Shown: positions 10,385-19,590, numbered from the stretch's first letter. The stretch: 64,000 nt of DNA from Candidatus Gastranaerophilales bacterium (GCA_944324845.1 CALUXX010000001.1:124001-188000); one strand, 5' to 3'. Numbers and translations: made by a program. The notes: generated from the sequence alone by a model not told the origin.

Positions 10385-11203
10385 ATGGCTTCGATGATAG
10401 ATGCGTTCCGTGACGCATTTAGTGAAAAATTCGCTTATATCAAATTCGTTATATTTGCGATTCCTGTTTATTTTGTTGCTCATTTCTTTATGATTGGACA
10501 AATGGCTATGTTTAATACCTTTGCTCCTATTTTGGGTATCCTTATATTCGGGCTTTTCACACAAGCTATTTACAATGTGCGTACTAACAGACAAGAGGTT
10601 TTGACTCTTAATCCAATTGCTTTTATTGTTGGAATGCTTAAAACTATGGTTGTTTTGTTGCCAAATGGTTTGATTTTTGGTGCTATTGGGTATTATATTA
10701 CAAGATATAATTTCCCTGTAAAGGATGTTCCGCATTTTAATACCATTTTCCATGCTGTGGTTTGGCTTATTTGCGGTTCGATAATTTTAACTTCTTATTT
10801 AGCTTTTGCTAAATTCCAATCTATCAAACAGGGTTTTAATTATAAAATTATTTTTGAATCTTGTACTGATGTATTGATACATTTGATTTTCGTTATTCCA
10901 CAATGGGCTATTGTTAACTTATTATTAGTCGGTCCGGTTGCTTATTTATATTTCTTCTTTAAGGTTCCATTTGATCACTGGACTTTTGTAGCTTATTGTT
11001 CTTGTATTTTTGTAGTTAACGTTTCTATTCTTGGTAATTACTTCGCTCAAGCTTCTACAGAGTTTGTTAAGGGTGATGATTCTGAATATCAATTCAACAC
11101 TTCATTCAGTGATGTTACTGGTGATTCTGTTAAAGTTGAATTTAAACGTGATCTTATTAATACAATTATGTATAATGTTAAAAATAAAAACAATAAAAAA
11201 TAA
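10385..11203 (+). CDS. Polytopic membrane protein, unknown function
   Basis: A 272-residue integral membrane protein with about six hydrophobic segments (roughly 18-40, 46-64, 77-104, 122-144, 161-192, 198-220) and a hydrophilic basic C-terminal tail ending in NKNNKK. The ribosome site TAAGGAGG is excellent. The overall style resembles the membrane protein at 13498 on the other side of uvrB, without clear sequence identity. Position after pilT suggests co-transcription, but a pilus role is unproven. Function unknown. Confidence 0.75.
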   Translation: MASMIDAFRDAFSEKFAYIKFVIFAIPVYFVAHFFMIGQMAMFNTFAPILGILIFGLFTQAIYNVRTNRQEVLTLNPIAFIVGMLKTMVVLLPNGLIFGAIGYYITRYNFPVKDVPHFNTIFHAVVWLICGSIILTSYLAFAKFQSIKQGFNYKIIFESCTDVLIHLIFVIPQWAIVNLLLVGPVAYLYFFFKVPFDHWTFVAYCSCIFVVNVSILGNYFAQASTEFVKGDDSEYQFNTSFSDVTGDSVKVEFKRDLINTIMYNVKNKNNKK

Positions 11204-11220
11204 TTATTAAATTTATAAAA

Positions 11221-11254
11221 AGAGGTTCTATTTTTGAATAGAACCTCTTTTTTT
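11221..11254. terminator. Bidirectional terminator between convergent genes
   Basis: AGAGGTTCTAT (11221-11231) and ATAGAACCTCT (11238-11248) form a perfect 11-bp stem flanked by A residues on the left and T residues on the right. It can therefore stop both the plus-strand membrane gene and uvrB on the minus strand. Confidence 0.88.
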
Positions 11255-13241
11255 ACTCTTTCATTTCTCTTAGTTTTTTTAGTTGATCTCTAATTTGGGC
11301 TGCTCGTTCAAAATCAAGAATTTTTGCAGCTTTGTGCATGTCTTTTTCAAGTTTATCTATAAGTTTTGGTAAGTCTTTTTTCTCTATGCCTAGATCAACC
11401 ATTTCTTCTGCAACTATGTCTTCTAAATCTCTGTAGCTAGCGACAAGTGATAGAAGATTATTTTCAATAGGTTTTTTGATTGTTTGTGGTGTAATGTTGT
11501 GTTTCGTGTTGTATTCGATTTGGAGTTTTCTTCTACGTTCGGTTTCTTTTATTGCTTTTGCCATTGAATCTGTTATTTTATCGGCGTACATAATAACTTC
11601 ACCACAAGCATTTCTTGCTGCTCTTCCTATTGTTTGGATTAAGCTTGTGTCTGAGCGTAAAAAGCCTTCCTTATCAGCATCCATTATTGCAACAAGTGAA
11701 ACTTCAGGGATATCAAGACCTTCTCTTAGCAAGTTAACGCCTATTAAAACATCAAACTCTCCAAGGCGTAAATCTCTTAGGATTTCTACTCTTTCTATTG
11801 ATTTTATTTCGCTATGGAGATATCGAACTCTTATTCCTTCTTGGATAAAGAAATCAGTTAGGTCTTCTGCCATTCGTTTTGTTAGTGTTGTAATTAAGAT
11901 ACGTTCATCTCTTTGCGCACGCTTTTTAATTTCGTTTTTCAAGTCAGGAATTTGAGAATCTATTGGTCTAACCGAAATCTTTGGATCAAGAAGTCCTGTT
12001 GGTCTTATAATTTGTTCAACAATTTGAGTTGAAGTTTTTTGTTCAAATTCAGCAGGTGTCGCTGAGATATAAATTTTTTGCCCAACACGTTTGAAAAATT
12101 CTTCATTTGTTAAAGGTCGGTTATCTTTTGCGCATGGTAATCTGAAACCATAATCTACAAGAACCTTTTTCCTTGCAGCATCTCCGTGGCTCATCCCTTT
12201 AATTTGAGGCAATGTTACGTGTGATTCATCAATTACTGTTAGAAAATCTTTCGGGAAATAATCAAGTAATGTCGCAGGTGGTGAGCCTGGAGGGCGTCTT
12301 TCTATTATTCTTGAATAGTTTTCTATTCCTGTGCAATAGCCCATTTCTTTTAGCATTTCTATATCATATTTTACTCTTTGTTCAAGACGTTGTGCTTCTA
12401 AAAGTTTGTTTTCATTATTTAGTTCAACAAGTCTTTGTTGTAGTTCTTGTTTTATCAAGTTTATTGTTTCGTCTGAATTCTCATCATAAGATAGATAATG
12501 GACTGCCGGGTATATTACGACTGATTTTGGGGTTTCTATTATTTCTCCTGATACGTTATCTATTTTTACTATTTTTTCTATTTCATCTCCCCAGAAATAA
12601 AATCTTGTTATTATTTTTTCGTAAGCTGGCATAATTTCTACAATATCGCCTCTTGCTCTAAAGGTCGAACACTTTAGTTCTAAGTCGTTTCTTTCATATC
12701 TTACGCTTACAAAATATTTTAGCAGGTCATCTCTATCTATTGTATCGCCCACTTTTATTTCTGTTGAGCCTTTGAAGTAGTTTTCAGGTAGTCCCAAACC
12801 ATATATGCAGCTTACTGATGATACAACTATTACATCGTTTCTTTCATATAGGCTCCTTGTTGTGTTGTGGCGAAGTCTGTCGATTTCTTCGTTAATTGAA
12901 GATGATTTTTCGATGTAGGTGTCTGTTCTAGGTATATAGGCTTCAGGTTGATAATAATCGTAGTAACTTATGAAATATTCAACAGCATTATCCGGAAAAA
13001 GTTCTTTAAATTCATTATATAATTGTGCGGCAAGTGTTTTGTTGTGTGCAATTATTAGGGTTGGTTTTTGAACTTTTTCTATTACGTTTGCTATAGTAAA
13101 GGTCTTTCCTGAACCTGTTATACCAAGCAATGTTTGAGTGTCGAAACCTTCCTTTATTCCTTGCGATAATTGTTCTATTGCTTTTGGTTGATCACCTGCA
13201 GGTTTATATTTTGAATTGATTTTGAATTTGTGATATTCCAT
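11253..13241 (-). CDS. uvrB: Excinuclease ABC subunit B
   Basis: The damage-verifying helicase-like subunit of nucleotide excision repair; it works with UvrA and UvrC. The 662 residues cover the whole family length. Walker A GITGSGKT is near residue 40, the beta-hairpin region reads [20 protein letters not shown], helicase motifs VIDESHVT and [20 protein letters not shown] are intact, and a C-terminal UVR motif ([12 protein letters not shown]) is present for UvrC binding. TAAAAT lies 7 nt before the ATG with no ribosome site, consistent with a leaderless start. uvrA and uvrC are not in the window. Confidence 0.97.
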   Translation of the reverse strand: MEYHKFKINSKYKPAGDQPKAIEQLSQGIKEGFDTQTLLGITGSGKTFTIANVIEKVQKPTLIIAHNKTLAAQLYNEFKELFPDNAVEYFISYYDYYQPEAYIPRTDTYIEKSSSINEEIDRLRHNTTRSLYERNDVIVVSSVSCIYGLGLPENYFKGSTEIKVGDTIDRDDLLKYFVSVRYERNDLELKCSTFRARGDIVEIMPAYEKIITRFYFWGDEIEKIVKIDNVSGEIIETPKSVVIYPAVHYLSYDENSDETINLIKQELQQRLVELNNENKLLEAQRLEQRVKYDIEMLKEMGYCTGIENYSRIIERRPPGSPPATLLDYFPKDFLTVIDESHVTLPQIKGMSHGDAARKKVLVDYGFRLPCAKDNRPLTNEEFFKRVGQKIYISATPAEFEQKTSTQIVEQIIRPTGLLDPKISVRPIDSQIPDLKNEIKKRAQRDERILITTLTKRMAEDLTDFFIQEGIRVRYLHSEIKSIERVEILRDLRLGEFDVLIGVNLLREGLDIPEVSLVAIMDADKEGFLRSDTSLIQTIGRAARNACGEVIMYADKITDSMAKAIKETERRRKLQIEYNTKHNITPQTIKKPIENNLLSLVASYRDLEDIVAEEMVDLGIEKKDLPKLIDKLEKDMHKAAKILDFERAAQIRDQLKKLREMKE

Positions 13242-13254
13242 ATTCTTTATTTTA
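13242..13254 (-). promoter_or_regulatory. -10 element of uvrB, leaderless type
   Basis: On the minus strand TAAAAT (13254-13249) is separated from the uvrB ATG by AAAGAAT, 7 nt. No Shine-Dalgarno is present. No LexA-type site was recognised here. Confidence 0.45.
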
Positions 13255-13395
13255 GTACAAAATTGGATTTCCTTGTATAACTTTTGTTATTGTCTTTTGT
13301 AACCTTTTGTAAATTATAGGTGGATATATTTAAAGTTTTTTGTATATAAGTCGATATGTGTTTTGTATTAGATTTATTTCACGAGGTGTAGTCTT

Positions 13396-13467
13396 ATGAA
13401 TATTATTAAATTTATTAGATTGATTTTTGGTTTCCCAAAATTTGTCAAAGAATACGTTAGATATTAA
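13396..13467 (+). CDS. Possible 23-residue small protein
   Basis: A short frame reads MNIIKFIRLIFGFPKFVKEY plus VRY and stops at 13465-13467. GAGGTG is about 7 nt before the ATG, a good ribosome site. The peptide is amphipathic and basic, with a hydrophobic face. It ends 30 bp before the membrane protein gene at 13498, so it could be a real small membrane-associated peptide or a leader frame. Evidence is limited to the ribosome site and context. Confidence 0.4.
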   Translation: MNIIKFIRLIFGFPKFVKEYVRY

Positions 13468-13497
13468 GTTATAGAACATTTTTAGAAAGGATATGTT

Positions 13498-14484
13498 ATG
13501 GAGAAAGTATTAGAAAAGTTTAAAGCCCTTTATCAGGGGGAAGACCGTTTGAAGCGTCATGGAATGCTATTGGTTGTTTTATTCCTGCCTTCTATTCTTT
13601 GTTGTATTAACTATGTTATTGATAAAGAAACCCCTAAAGAAATTGTATTCCCTGCATTAATTGTTCTTGCAGTATTGATGGTATTATCTATTATCCCATT
13701 ATTCTTCTTGTCAGGGTTTTTTGTCGATTTTTATAGAAGTAGAATAAAATCTAAGATAGGTTTGCCTGAAATAAATCTTCAAACTTTTGTAAAAGGGGTA
13801 AAGGTCTTTCCTTTGCAGTTTGTTTGGGGTCTGTATGCAATGATTATTGCTTTTGTTGGGTTTATTCTTCCTATAATTCTTATTGTATCTTATTTTGTTT
13901 CTTCTCATAATAAAGCAGAGATGGTTGGAGTGATTATACTTTTTGTTATTGTTTTTGCCGTATTGAATTTAATTTTGTCAGTACTTTTTATGGTCGTTAC
14001 TCCTTTTTATAACTATATTTATTTATCTTTCATTGAAGATTTTGTGTATAGACCTGAGTATTTCAATCCGTTAACTCTTGTTTATTATATTAAAAAAGTG
14101 TTTAAAGATACTATGATTACAATGTTGAAATTCATGTTAGCTTCAATCGTTGTCAATATGGTTGTTCAGACAGTTTTGACTATTATTTTAGTCGTAGTAT
14201 TTATCTTTGCAGGCATTGGAACAGCAGCGACAACATCATCTGAACCTGCGCTTGCTAATTATTTAGTATTTTTATTGTTAGTGTTACCGATTTGTACATT
14301 AGCCGGACTTACTCAAAATTATGTTAATACTATGGTTGCTTGTGCTGTTGGTGATGCTTATACAGATATTTACAAAGAGCAATTAAGAATTCCTGATCCA
14401 CTTGAAAACGTTTCGGAAAATAAAGAAGCTGATGAAAACATTGAAAATAACGAAAATAATGATAATAATGAAACACTAGAATAA
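13498..14484 (+). CDS. Polytopic membrane protein, DUF4013-like
   Basis: A 328-residue membrane protein with six or seven long hydrophobic segments (about 22-43, 50-75, 100-137, 142-175, 205-245, 255-280), separated by short loops such as PEYFNPLTLVYYIKKVFKD. The tail after residue 300 is acidic and Asn-rich, with repeated ENxENNEN units. The Gly/Ala/Val-rich helices and length resemble DUF4013-type proteins; this is a resemblance, not a confirmed match. An AAAGGA precedes the start. Function unknown. Confidence 0.72.
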   Translation: MEKVLEKFKALYQGEDRLKRHGMLLVVLFLPSILCCINYVIDKETPKEIVFPALIVLAVLMVLSIIPLFFLSGFFVDFYRSRIKSKIGLPEINLQTFVKGVKVFPLQFVWGLYAMIIAFVGFILPIILIVSYFVSSHNKAEMVGVIILFVIVFAVLNLILSVLFMVVTPFYNYIYLSFIEDFVYRPEYFNPLTLVYYIKKVFKDTMITMLKFMLASIVVNMVVQTVLTIILVVVFIFAGIGTAATTSSEPALANYLVFLLLVLPICTLAGLTQNYVNTMVACAVGDAYTDIYKEQLRIPDPLENVSENKEADENIENNENNDNNETLE

Positions 14485-14514
14485 TAAAAATATTTTCCCC
14501 TTAAAAATGTTTTG

Positions 14515-14540
14515 CCCGAAAACTTTTAAAGTCTTCGGGT
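14515..14540 (+). terminator. Terminator after DUF4013-like gene
   Basis: CCCGAAAAC pairs with GTCTTCGGG with one internal mismatch, followed by seven T residues. It lies between convergent genes. Confidence 0.75.
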
Positions 14541-14551
14541 TTTTTTATTCT

Positions 14552-14968
14552 TTATCTGTTATTTGCAAGTGCTAATACTGTGTTTATAAATACTTGTTTA
14601 TCTCTGGTTGAATATTCTACGGAATTGTATTTGGATGATTTTGTTTTAACATTGAAATATTTTTCTATCATATTTGTTTGTTGTTCTTTTGTATATTCTT
14701 CCCAGTATGGAGTTTTTCTTATTTTTTCTATAATTTCTGTTTCTAAGTTTTCAAGAAGTTCTCTTTTTTCACTTTTAGTTTCCGGTTCTGATAATATATT
14801 CGGTATTTTTACTGGTGTTTGTATTGCAATATTTTTAGGTGCAATTTTATCTTCGATTGGTTTGGAAATGAATTTTATGTCGTTTTCTTCCAATTTTTGT
14901 TCGATTACTGTTTTTTTATAGATATCTTTGTTTTCAAGTTTGTTTTTAAATCTCTCCGCAAGTCCCAT
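14552..14968 (-). CDS. Small charged protein downstream of the CpaE-like gene
   Basis: A soluble 138-residue protein rich in Lys and Glu, with a helical N-terminus (MGLAERFKNKLENKDIYKK), a Pro-containing linker (PVKIPNILSEPETK) and a helical C-terminal half containing TPYWEEYTKEQQTNMIEKYF. GGGGG precedes the ATG as ribosome site. It begins 28 bp after the ATPase gene and is surely co-transcribed with it, so it may be a partner or localisation factor. I do not recognise the family. Confidence 0.65.
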   Translation of the reverse strand: MGLAERFKNKLENKDIYKKTVIEQKLEENDIKFISKPIEDKIAPKNIAIQTPVKIPNILSEPETKSEKRELLENLETEIIEKIRKTPYWEEYTKEQQTNMIEKYFNVKTKSSKYNSVEYSTRDKQVFINTVLALANNR

Positions 14969-14996
14969 TTTACCCCCAAATATTATATTTTTATTT

Positions 14997-16172
14997 CTAT
15001 TGTTTTAATATGTTTTCAAATTTTAGTATCATATTCTGTTTGTATAAATTATCAGAAATTTTTTGTGCTAAGTCTTTATAACTTTGTGCAACGTTTGTTG
15101 AACTGTTTAGAATACTTACCGGTATTCCTTTGTTTATTGCTGTCATTATTGCAAAGTAATTGTTTGGAATTTTCCAGTATATATTTTTAGAGAGAACTTT
15201 TTCTATATCAGCTTCTTTAATTTCATCGTTTTCCATATAACGATTTACGACAATTTGAGTTTTTTCTTTGTCGTAACCTAATTTTTCAAATAATTCAAGG
15301 CACCTTTGTGTATTTCTTAATGCCGGTAAGTTTGCAACAGTTACCAGTAATATCATATCTGAATTATCCAATGTTGCAATGTTTTTAGCATTGAAACTTG
15401 ATTCTGCATCAACTATTATGTATGAGAATGTATCTTTTAGTGTGTTGAATAGTTTGGTTATTTGTTTTGCTTGAATATTGTCTGCTTGTTTAAAATATGG
15501 CGGATCTGCCAATATGTATAAATTTGTGTTTTTGTATTTTTCAAGTGTGCTGAGTAAAAATGTTTCGTTAATTTTGTCAATATTTTCAAGCATATAGGAA
15601 ATATTGAAAGATGGTTTTAAATCCAAAAAGGTTGTTATATCTCCCATTTGGAAATTCATATCAATAAGTGCAACATTTTCTTTGGTTATTTTTGATAACT
15701 CAAGTGCTAAATTTGTTGCTAAAGATGTTTTGCCAATTCCGCCTTTATTTGAAAATACAGAAAGTATTTTGCATTTGTTTATTTTTTTTGTTTCTTCAAA
15801 TTGTGAGATTGTTTTGTTTATTGCTTCGAAAAATTCGTTTTTTATAATTGGAACAGGGATAAATTCTCTTGCTCCTGCTCTCATTATTTGTATAATCAAA
15901 TCTACAGAAGGGTTATCCGCAAGCGCTAATACCTTACAATTCGGACATCTTGAAGTAACTTTTAATATTAAATCCAGTTTTTCTTGTTTGTTTAAAGATA
16001 AATCAACAATAAAAATTGTTTTGTCCGGGGTGTTAGAAAGAATTTCCATAATTTCTGAATAATTATTTGAAGATTCAATCAATTCAAGATTATCAAATTC
16101 ACTTACAAATAACTTCAGAACTTGTTCTGTTGCATATTCATCAGAAAGAATTAGTGTGGAAATTTTTTGCAT
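14997..16172 (-). CDS. CpaE/TadZ-like ATPase with pseudo-receiver domain
   Basis: A 391-residue fusion. Residues 1-120 resemble a response-regulator receiver with Asp57 in IFIVDLSL, but the usual Lys is replaced in FIPVPI, so it is probably not phosphorylated. Residues 135-391 are a MinD/ParA-type ATPase with deviant Walker A KGGIGKTS at 143-150, ALIDMNFQMGDI and later FSYIIVDAES. This order is typical of CpaE/TadZ, which position type IV or Tad pilus machines at the pole. The window also holds pilT and a prepilin-like gene, but no tad secretion gene is adjacent. AGGTAGG is the ribosome site. Confidence 0.82.
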   Translation of the reverse strand: MQKISTLILSDEYATEQVLKLFVSEFDNLELIESSNNYSEIMEILSNTPDKTIFIVDLSLNKQEKLDLILKVTSRCPNCKVLALADNPSVDLIIQIMRAGAREFIPVPIIKNEFFEAINKTISQFEETKKINKCKILSVFSNKGGIGKTSLATNLALELSKITKENVALIDMNFQMGDITTFLDLKPSFNISYMLENIDKINETFLLSTLEKYKNTNLYILADPPYFKQADNIQAKQITKLFNTLKDTFSYIIVDAESSFNAKNIATLDNSDMILLVTVANLPALRNTQRCLELFEKLGYDKEKTQIVVNRYMENDEIKEADIEKVLSKNIYWKIPNNYFAIMTAINKGIPVSILNSSTNVAQSYKDLAQKISDNLYKQNMILKFENILKQ

Positions 16173-16234
16173 AAATACCTACCTATAATGTGATTATAGC
16201 ATATTATTTGGGGTTTAGCAAACTGTTAAAAAAT

Positions 16235-16410
16235 AAAAAGCCCGATACAGGTGGATTTTGTTACCTGCTGAACTCGCAGGTGGGTGAGAACCCTGACTAA
16301 TCCGTTTCCCGCTGGCGATATATTTATCGGCGGGTATACTTCAATGCCAATGGAGTTAACTCTCCCTATTTATGTAAATGTAGGAACAAAATTAACACCC
16401 ATACGGACTT
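16235..16410 (-). ncRNA. Structured small RNA, possibly 6S-like
   Basis: This intergenic stretch is much richer in G+C than its flanks. On the minus strand the 5' end AAGTCCG (from 16410) pairs with CGGGCTT at the 3' end, and the helix continues through GGTG/CACC and ATTTTGTT/AACAAAAT. Inside are hairpins ACCTGC..GCAGGT, GGGTTCTCACCC and a CCCGC..GCGGG stem with an inner CGATA/TATCG. A U-run follows the closing helix (16239-16235). TTGCAA-17-TAAACT-6 upstream places the 5' end exactly at 16410. The roughly 176-nt length and long closing helix suit 6S RNA, but a rod-like terminal arm is not clear, so the family remains open. Confidence 0.6.
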
Positions 16411-16445
16411 ATATATAGTTTAACATACTTTTTATTCGTTTGCAA
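16411..16445 (-). promoter_or_regulatory. Promoter of the small RNA
   Basis: On the minus strand, TTGCAA (16445-16440), a 17-nt spacer, TAAACT (16422-16417) and 6 nt lead to the first base of the paired RNA at 16410. The -35 overlaps the end region of the upstream minus-strand gene. Confidence 0.5.
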
Positions 16446-18572
16446 TTACCTTAATGACGCCATTGTTTCATTGATAAATTTTTCTGTCATATCAGCTTCT
16501 GCTAATGCTTGGTTTGCTGCTGTCATATCAGGTCCTGTTATTTTTGCAGCTTCCGGGGATGGAATGTATGTTCTTGTTGGGGCTTGTTTTTTGAACTTGT
16601 TATTTTCATCCGGTTGTACTTTGCAGTCTGGGGATGGAATATATGTTCTTACATTCGGTTTTTGTCCGTTTGCTGCCATTTTTATTAAATTTGTATCGCT
16701 TTGATATTCATTTGGGTTTTTAAATCTGCGTGGTTGTTGAACTTGTTGTTGATTATTTGCTGTTTGTGTTTGTTGTCCTTTGAAACTTTGTTCTGTTTGA
16801 TTTTGAGCTTTTTGTTCTTCTTTTGGTTCTTCGTCTTCATCCAATACGGAGTGTGTTGGACGTCCAAAGATTTTATGAGTTAATGATGTTGTTAGTTTTA
16901 CCAAGAATGGTGTTACTACACCCATTGCGATGAAAAGTCTTAGTGGTACCCCAATAATGTTTTTGTTCGCCATTTTTCTCAACCAGTTTAGATTGTATTT
17001 GCTTTTTGAGATATATGTTGCATTCATTTCATTACCCCAGTTTACAAAACTTCCGATTTTTTGAAGTAATTTTGTTATTGGGTTCTTGATATTTTCAAGA
17101 CCAAGATGCTTTTTATTTAATTCTTTTAGAGCCGCTTTCCATTCTTTTTTGCTGTTAAATTCTTTTGCTAAGGTTTTTGCATCCAGTGCTTCTTTTGCTG
17201 CTCTATATGCTTCAACTGCTTTGGCATCTTTTAGACCTGCATATTTGAATCCGCCAATTTTGTGGATTGCAAATATACCTGCTGTCATTCCGATAAAGTA
17301 TGTGAAGTCGTTTACGCATCTTTCGGCAAATGTTTTTACGCGTTCACCTTTTGCTTTTATCGTGTTATATAAAATGTCTGCTAAAATCCCTGCTTGAAGT
17401 GCTACACCTAATTTTCCGCCAGCAAATCTGTTTGTACCGCCTTCAAGTACCCAACTTAGTGCTTTTGGTAACATTTTTCCTATTGTTGAGGTGTTACCTT
17501 TGCCTAGTGATACTTTGAATTTGTTTAAATATTCGCTGAATCGTACTCTTCTGCCTAGTAAATGTGATTTTACTTTGCCAAATAGTGTTGTATTGTTTCT
17601 CCATATAGATACGTGTTGTAAGTTTTTGTCTTTTGCTGCATTTTCAAACATTGACATCAACTTTTTAGGATGATCTAGGAATTTGCCTTTTAATGCTTCA
17701 AATTCTGCAACACTGCTTAAGCCAAGTTTTTTAACTTTCATTTCTTTGGCCATTTCTTTTAGTTGTTTTAAGTCAGTGATGTTTTCTATTTGTTGAAGTA
17801 TTGTTTTATCTGCACCTAATAATTCAATTTCTTTTCTTTGAATTTTTAGTGCTCTATTTAGTTTAGTTTCTCCTTTTAATGATGATTTAAAGGCATTGAT
17901 GTCGTTTTGTGACATGCCGTATTGTTCAAGTTTTTGGATATAATCTACTTTTCCGCCAAATCCTATTCCTAATACATTAAATCTGTGGTTATCTACAATC
18001 GGATTTATAAATTCGTCTAATACTTGTTCTGCATCTGTACATAAAAATCCTAGTGGACCTTTTCCTGGTGTTTTGGCAAATTGCCATTCCGGACTTGTTG
18101 AATGGTGCATTAATGAGTTTACGATTTTACTTTTTGTAGATAGTTTTTCTAATTTTGCTACTGTCCAATTTATTGCACTTTGAAGTTTTCTTCCTACCCA
18201 AGTTTTTTCACTGAACTTATCGCCTAGGTTGCCAAGTTTACCATAGATGGTTTTTGAATAATCTCCACCACTGTTATAGTTCAGTTTTTCCATTCCTTGT
18301 GCAATACCATACCAAGTTGCTGCTCCAAGTCCTGCTACTGCTAATTGGTTATTATCTTGTGAAGCTCTTGCTCTGTTTGCAATATATGAATTGTCAACGG
18401 ATTGTTTTATTGCTTGTTTATCAACGCTTCCTTGCATTGTTGTCGAGTTTGGATAACCTTGCATTGATGTTTGGTTTTGGTATTGAGTGTTTGCTCCGTT
18501 TTGTTGAAAATATATATTTTTCTTATTTTCTAAGACCGGTATATTTACCCCATTAATAGATTGACTAGACAT
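16446..18572 (-). CDS. Large hypothetical protein with repeated RTYIPSP tail motif
   Basis: 708 residues, not recognised. The N-terminal 80 residues are Gln/Asn/Ser-rich and look disordered. The middle (about 90-600) is helical and basic with several hydrophobic stretches (LAVAGLGAATWYGIAQGM; FFIGMTAG-like segment near 425; GVPLRLFIAMGVVTPFLVKL near 565) that could be membrane segments. The C-terminal 120 residues are Gln-rich and contain two copies of the heptapeptide RTYIPSP about 30 residues apart. Codon use is like the neighbours. It may be a lineage-specific structural or host-interaction protein; no function can be assigned. Confidence 0.7.
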   Translation of the reverse strand: MSSQSINGVNIPVLENKKNIYFQQNGANTQYQNQTSMQGYPNSTTMQGSVDKQAIKQSVDNSYIANRARASQDNNQLAVAGLGAATWYGIAQGMEKLNYNSGGDYSKTIYGKLGNLGDKFSEKTWVGRKLQSAINWTVAKLEKLSTKSKIVNSLMHHSTSPEWQFAKTPGKGPLGFLCTDAEQVLDEFINPIVDNHRFNVLGIGFGGKVDYIQKLEQYGMSQNDINAFKSSLKGETKLNRALKIQRKEIELLGADKTILQQIENITDLKQLKEMAKEMKVKKLGLSSVAEFEALKGKFLDHPKKLMSMFENAAKDKNLQHVSIWRNNTTLFGKVKSHLLGRRVRFSEYLNKFKVSLGKGNTSTIGKMLPKALSWVLEGGTNRFAGGKLGVALQAGILADILYNTIKAKGERVKTFAERCVNDFTYFIGMTAGIFAIHKIGGFKYAGLKDAKAVEAYRAAKEALDAKTLAKEFNSKKEWKAALKELNKKHLGLENIKNPITKLLQKIGSFVNWGNEMNATYISKSKYNLNWLRKMANKNIIGVPLRLFIAMGVVTPFLVKLTTSLTHKIFGRPTHSVLDEDEEPKEEQKAQNQTEQSFKGQQTQTANNQQQVQQPRRFKNPNEYQSDTNLIKMAANGQKPNVRTYIPSPDCKVQPDENNKFKKQAPTRTYIPSPEAAKITGPDMTAANQALAEADMTEKFINETMASLR

Positions 18573-18682
18573 AAACTTTTCCTTTTTCCTACATTATTAT
18601 AAAAACATGTAAAATTGAAAAGTTGCTAAATGTTAATAAATATTAACTAAAATGTAGTCTTTTAGGATAGTTCAAGCTAAAC

Positions 18683-18711
18683 TTGACCTTGGTTAATAAT
18701 GGTGTCATAAT
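18683..18711 (+). promoter_or_regulatory. Promoter of the ABC permease pair, leaderless type
   Basis: TTGACC (18683-18688), a 17-nt spacer, CATAAT (18706-18711), then 6 nt to the ATG at 18718. This is a near-consensus promoter whose start point falls on the start codon; no ribosome site is present. Confidence 0.65.
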
Positions 18712-18717
18712 CGGTTT

Positions 18718-19590
18718 ATGTTTAAGTATTATGGAAAATGGGCACCTCATTTATTTCTGCTTCCGGCAGGGGTAATTTTGTTAATCTTTTTCTTTATTCC
18801 GTTTTTTCAAACTATTGTTTTAAGTTTTCAAGATTATTCTAATAATATTTATAATCCCAGTTGGATTGGGATTGGAAATTATTTAGGTATTTTCAAAAAT
18901 CCTGTTTTTTATAAGGTTATGCTGAATACTTTTATTTATCTTATTGTTGCGGTTCCTGTTTTGGCTATTGTTCCGCTTTTTCTTGCGATTTTGATTAGTC
19001 AAAAAATTAGAGGTATTACAGTTTATAAAATTTTGATTTATTTGCCGGTTATTATTTCGATTGTTGTTGCGGCGATTGCTTTTAAGTGGTTATATGCTGA
19101 TCAGGGTATTTTGAATTATTTGTTAAATGTTTTGCATATAAATTCTGTCGGGTGGTTAACGGATTCCAAATATGCAATTTATTCGGTTATTATATTAACT
19201 ATTTGGAAGGGAATTGGGTATTATATGATGATATATTTGGCAGCTTTGATGAGTGTGCCAAAAGAATTGTATGAGGCTTGCGATATTGACGGTGCTAGTT
19301 TTTTACAAAAACACCTTACTGTTACTATTCCTCATATTATGCCGACAATAGCTCTTGTTACAACTATTAGTTCTATATCTGCTATGAAAATTTTTGCAGA
19401 AATCTATGTTATGACTAAAGGTGGCCCGCTAAATTCTACTAAAACTATTGTTTATTATATTTATGAAAAAGCTTTTGAAAATTTAGATTTGGGATATGCT
19501 TCTGCTATGGCTGTCATTTTGCTTGTTGTTGTAATGATATTTTCTTTGATTAATATATGTTGCTTTGAAAGGAATAAATATCAAATATGA
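18718..19590 (+). CDS. Sugar ABC transporter permease, MalF type
   Basis: A 290-residue inner-membrane permease with six transmembrane segments. The cytoplasmic EAA loop reads YEACDIDGASFLQKHLTVTIP, the CUT1-family contact to the ATPase. It pairs with the next gene, whose ATG overlaps this stop by 4 bp (ATGA), so the two halves form one channel. No solute-binding protein or ATPase is adjacent, so the substrate cannot be read from context; a mono- or oligosaccharide or glycerol phosphate is the family expectation. Confidence 0.92.
   Translation: MFKYYGKWAPHLFLLPAGVILLIFFFIPFFQTIVLSFQDYSNNIYNPSWIGIGNYLGIFKNPVFYKVMLNTFIYLIVAVPVLAIVPLFLAILISQKIRGITVYKILIYLPVIISIVVAAIAFKWLYADQGILNYLLNVLHINSVGWLTDSKYAIYSVIILTIWKGIGYYMMIYLAALMSVPKELYEACDIDGASFLQKHLTVTIPHIMPTIALVTTISSISAMKIFAEIYVMTKGGPLNSTKTIVYYIYEKAFENLDLGYASAMAVILLVVVMIFSLINICCFERNKYQI

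Noticed and set aside
12212-12634. Long open frame antisense to uvrB
   Set aside because: It is a shadow of the uvrB coding strand, with no ribosome site and a composition rich in Leu/Phe/Ser typical of antisense frames.
16235-16410. Riboswitch for the CpaE-like gene
   Set aside because: The structure closes on itself and ends in a U-tract, and the downstream gene has its own TATAAT and ribosome site, so an independent RNA fits better than a riboswitch. Cobalamin and TPP consensus boxes were not seen.
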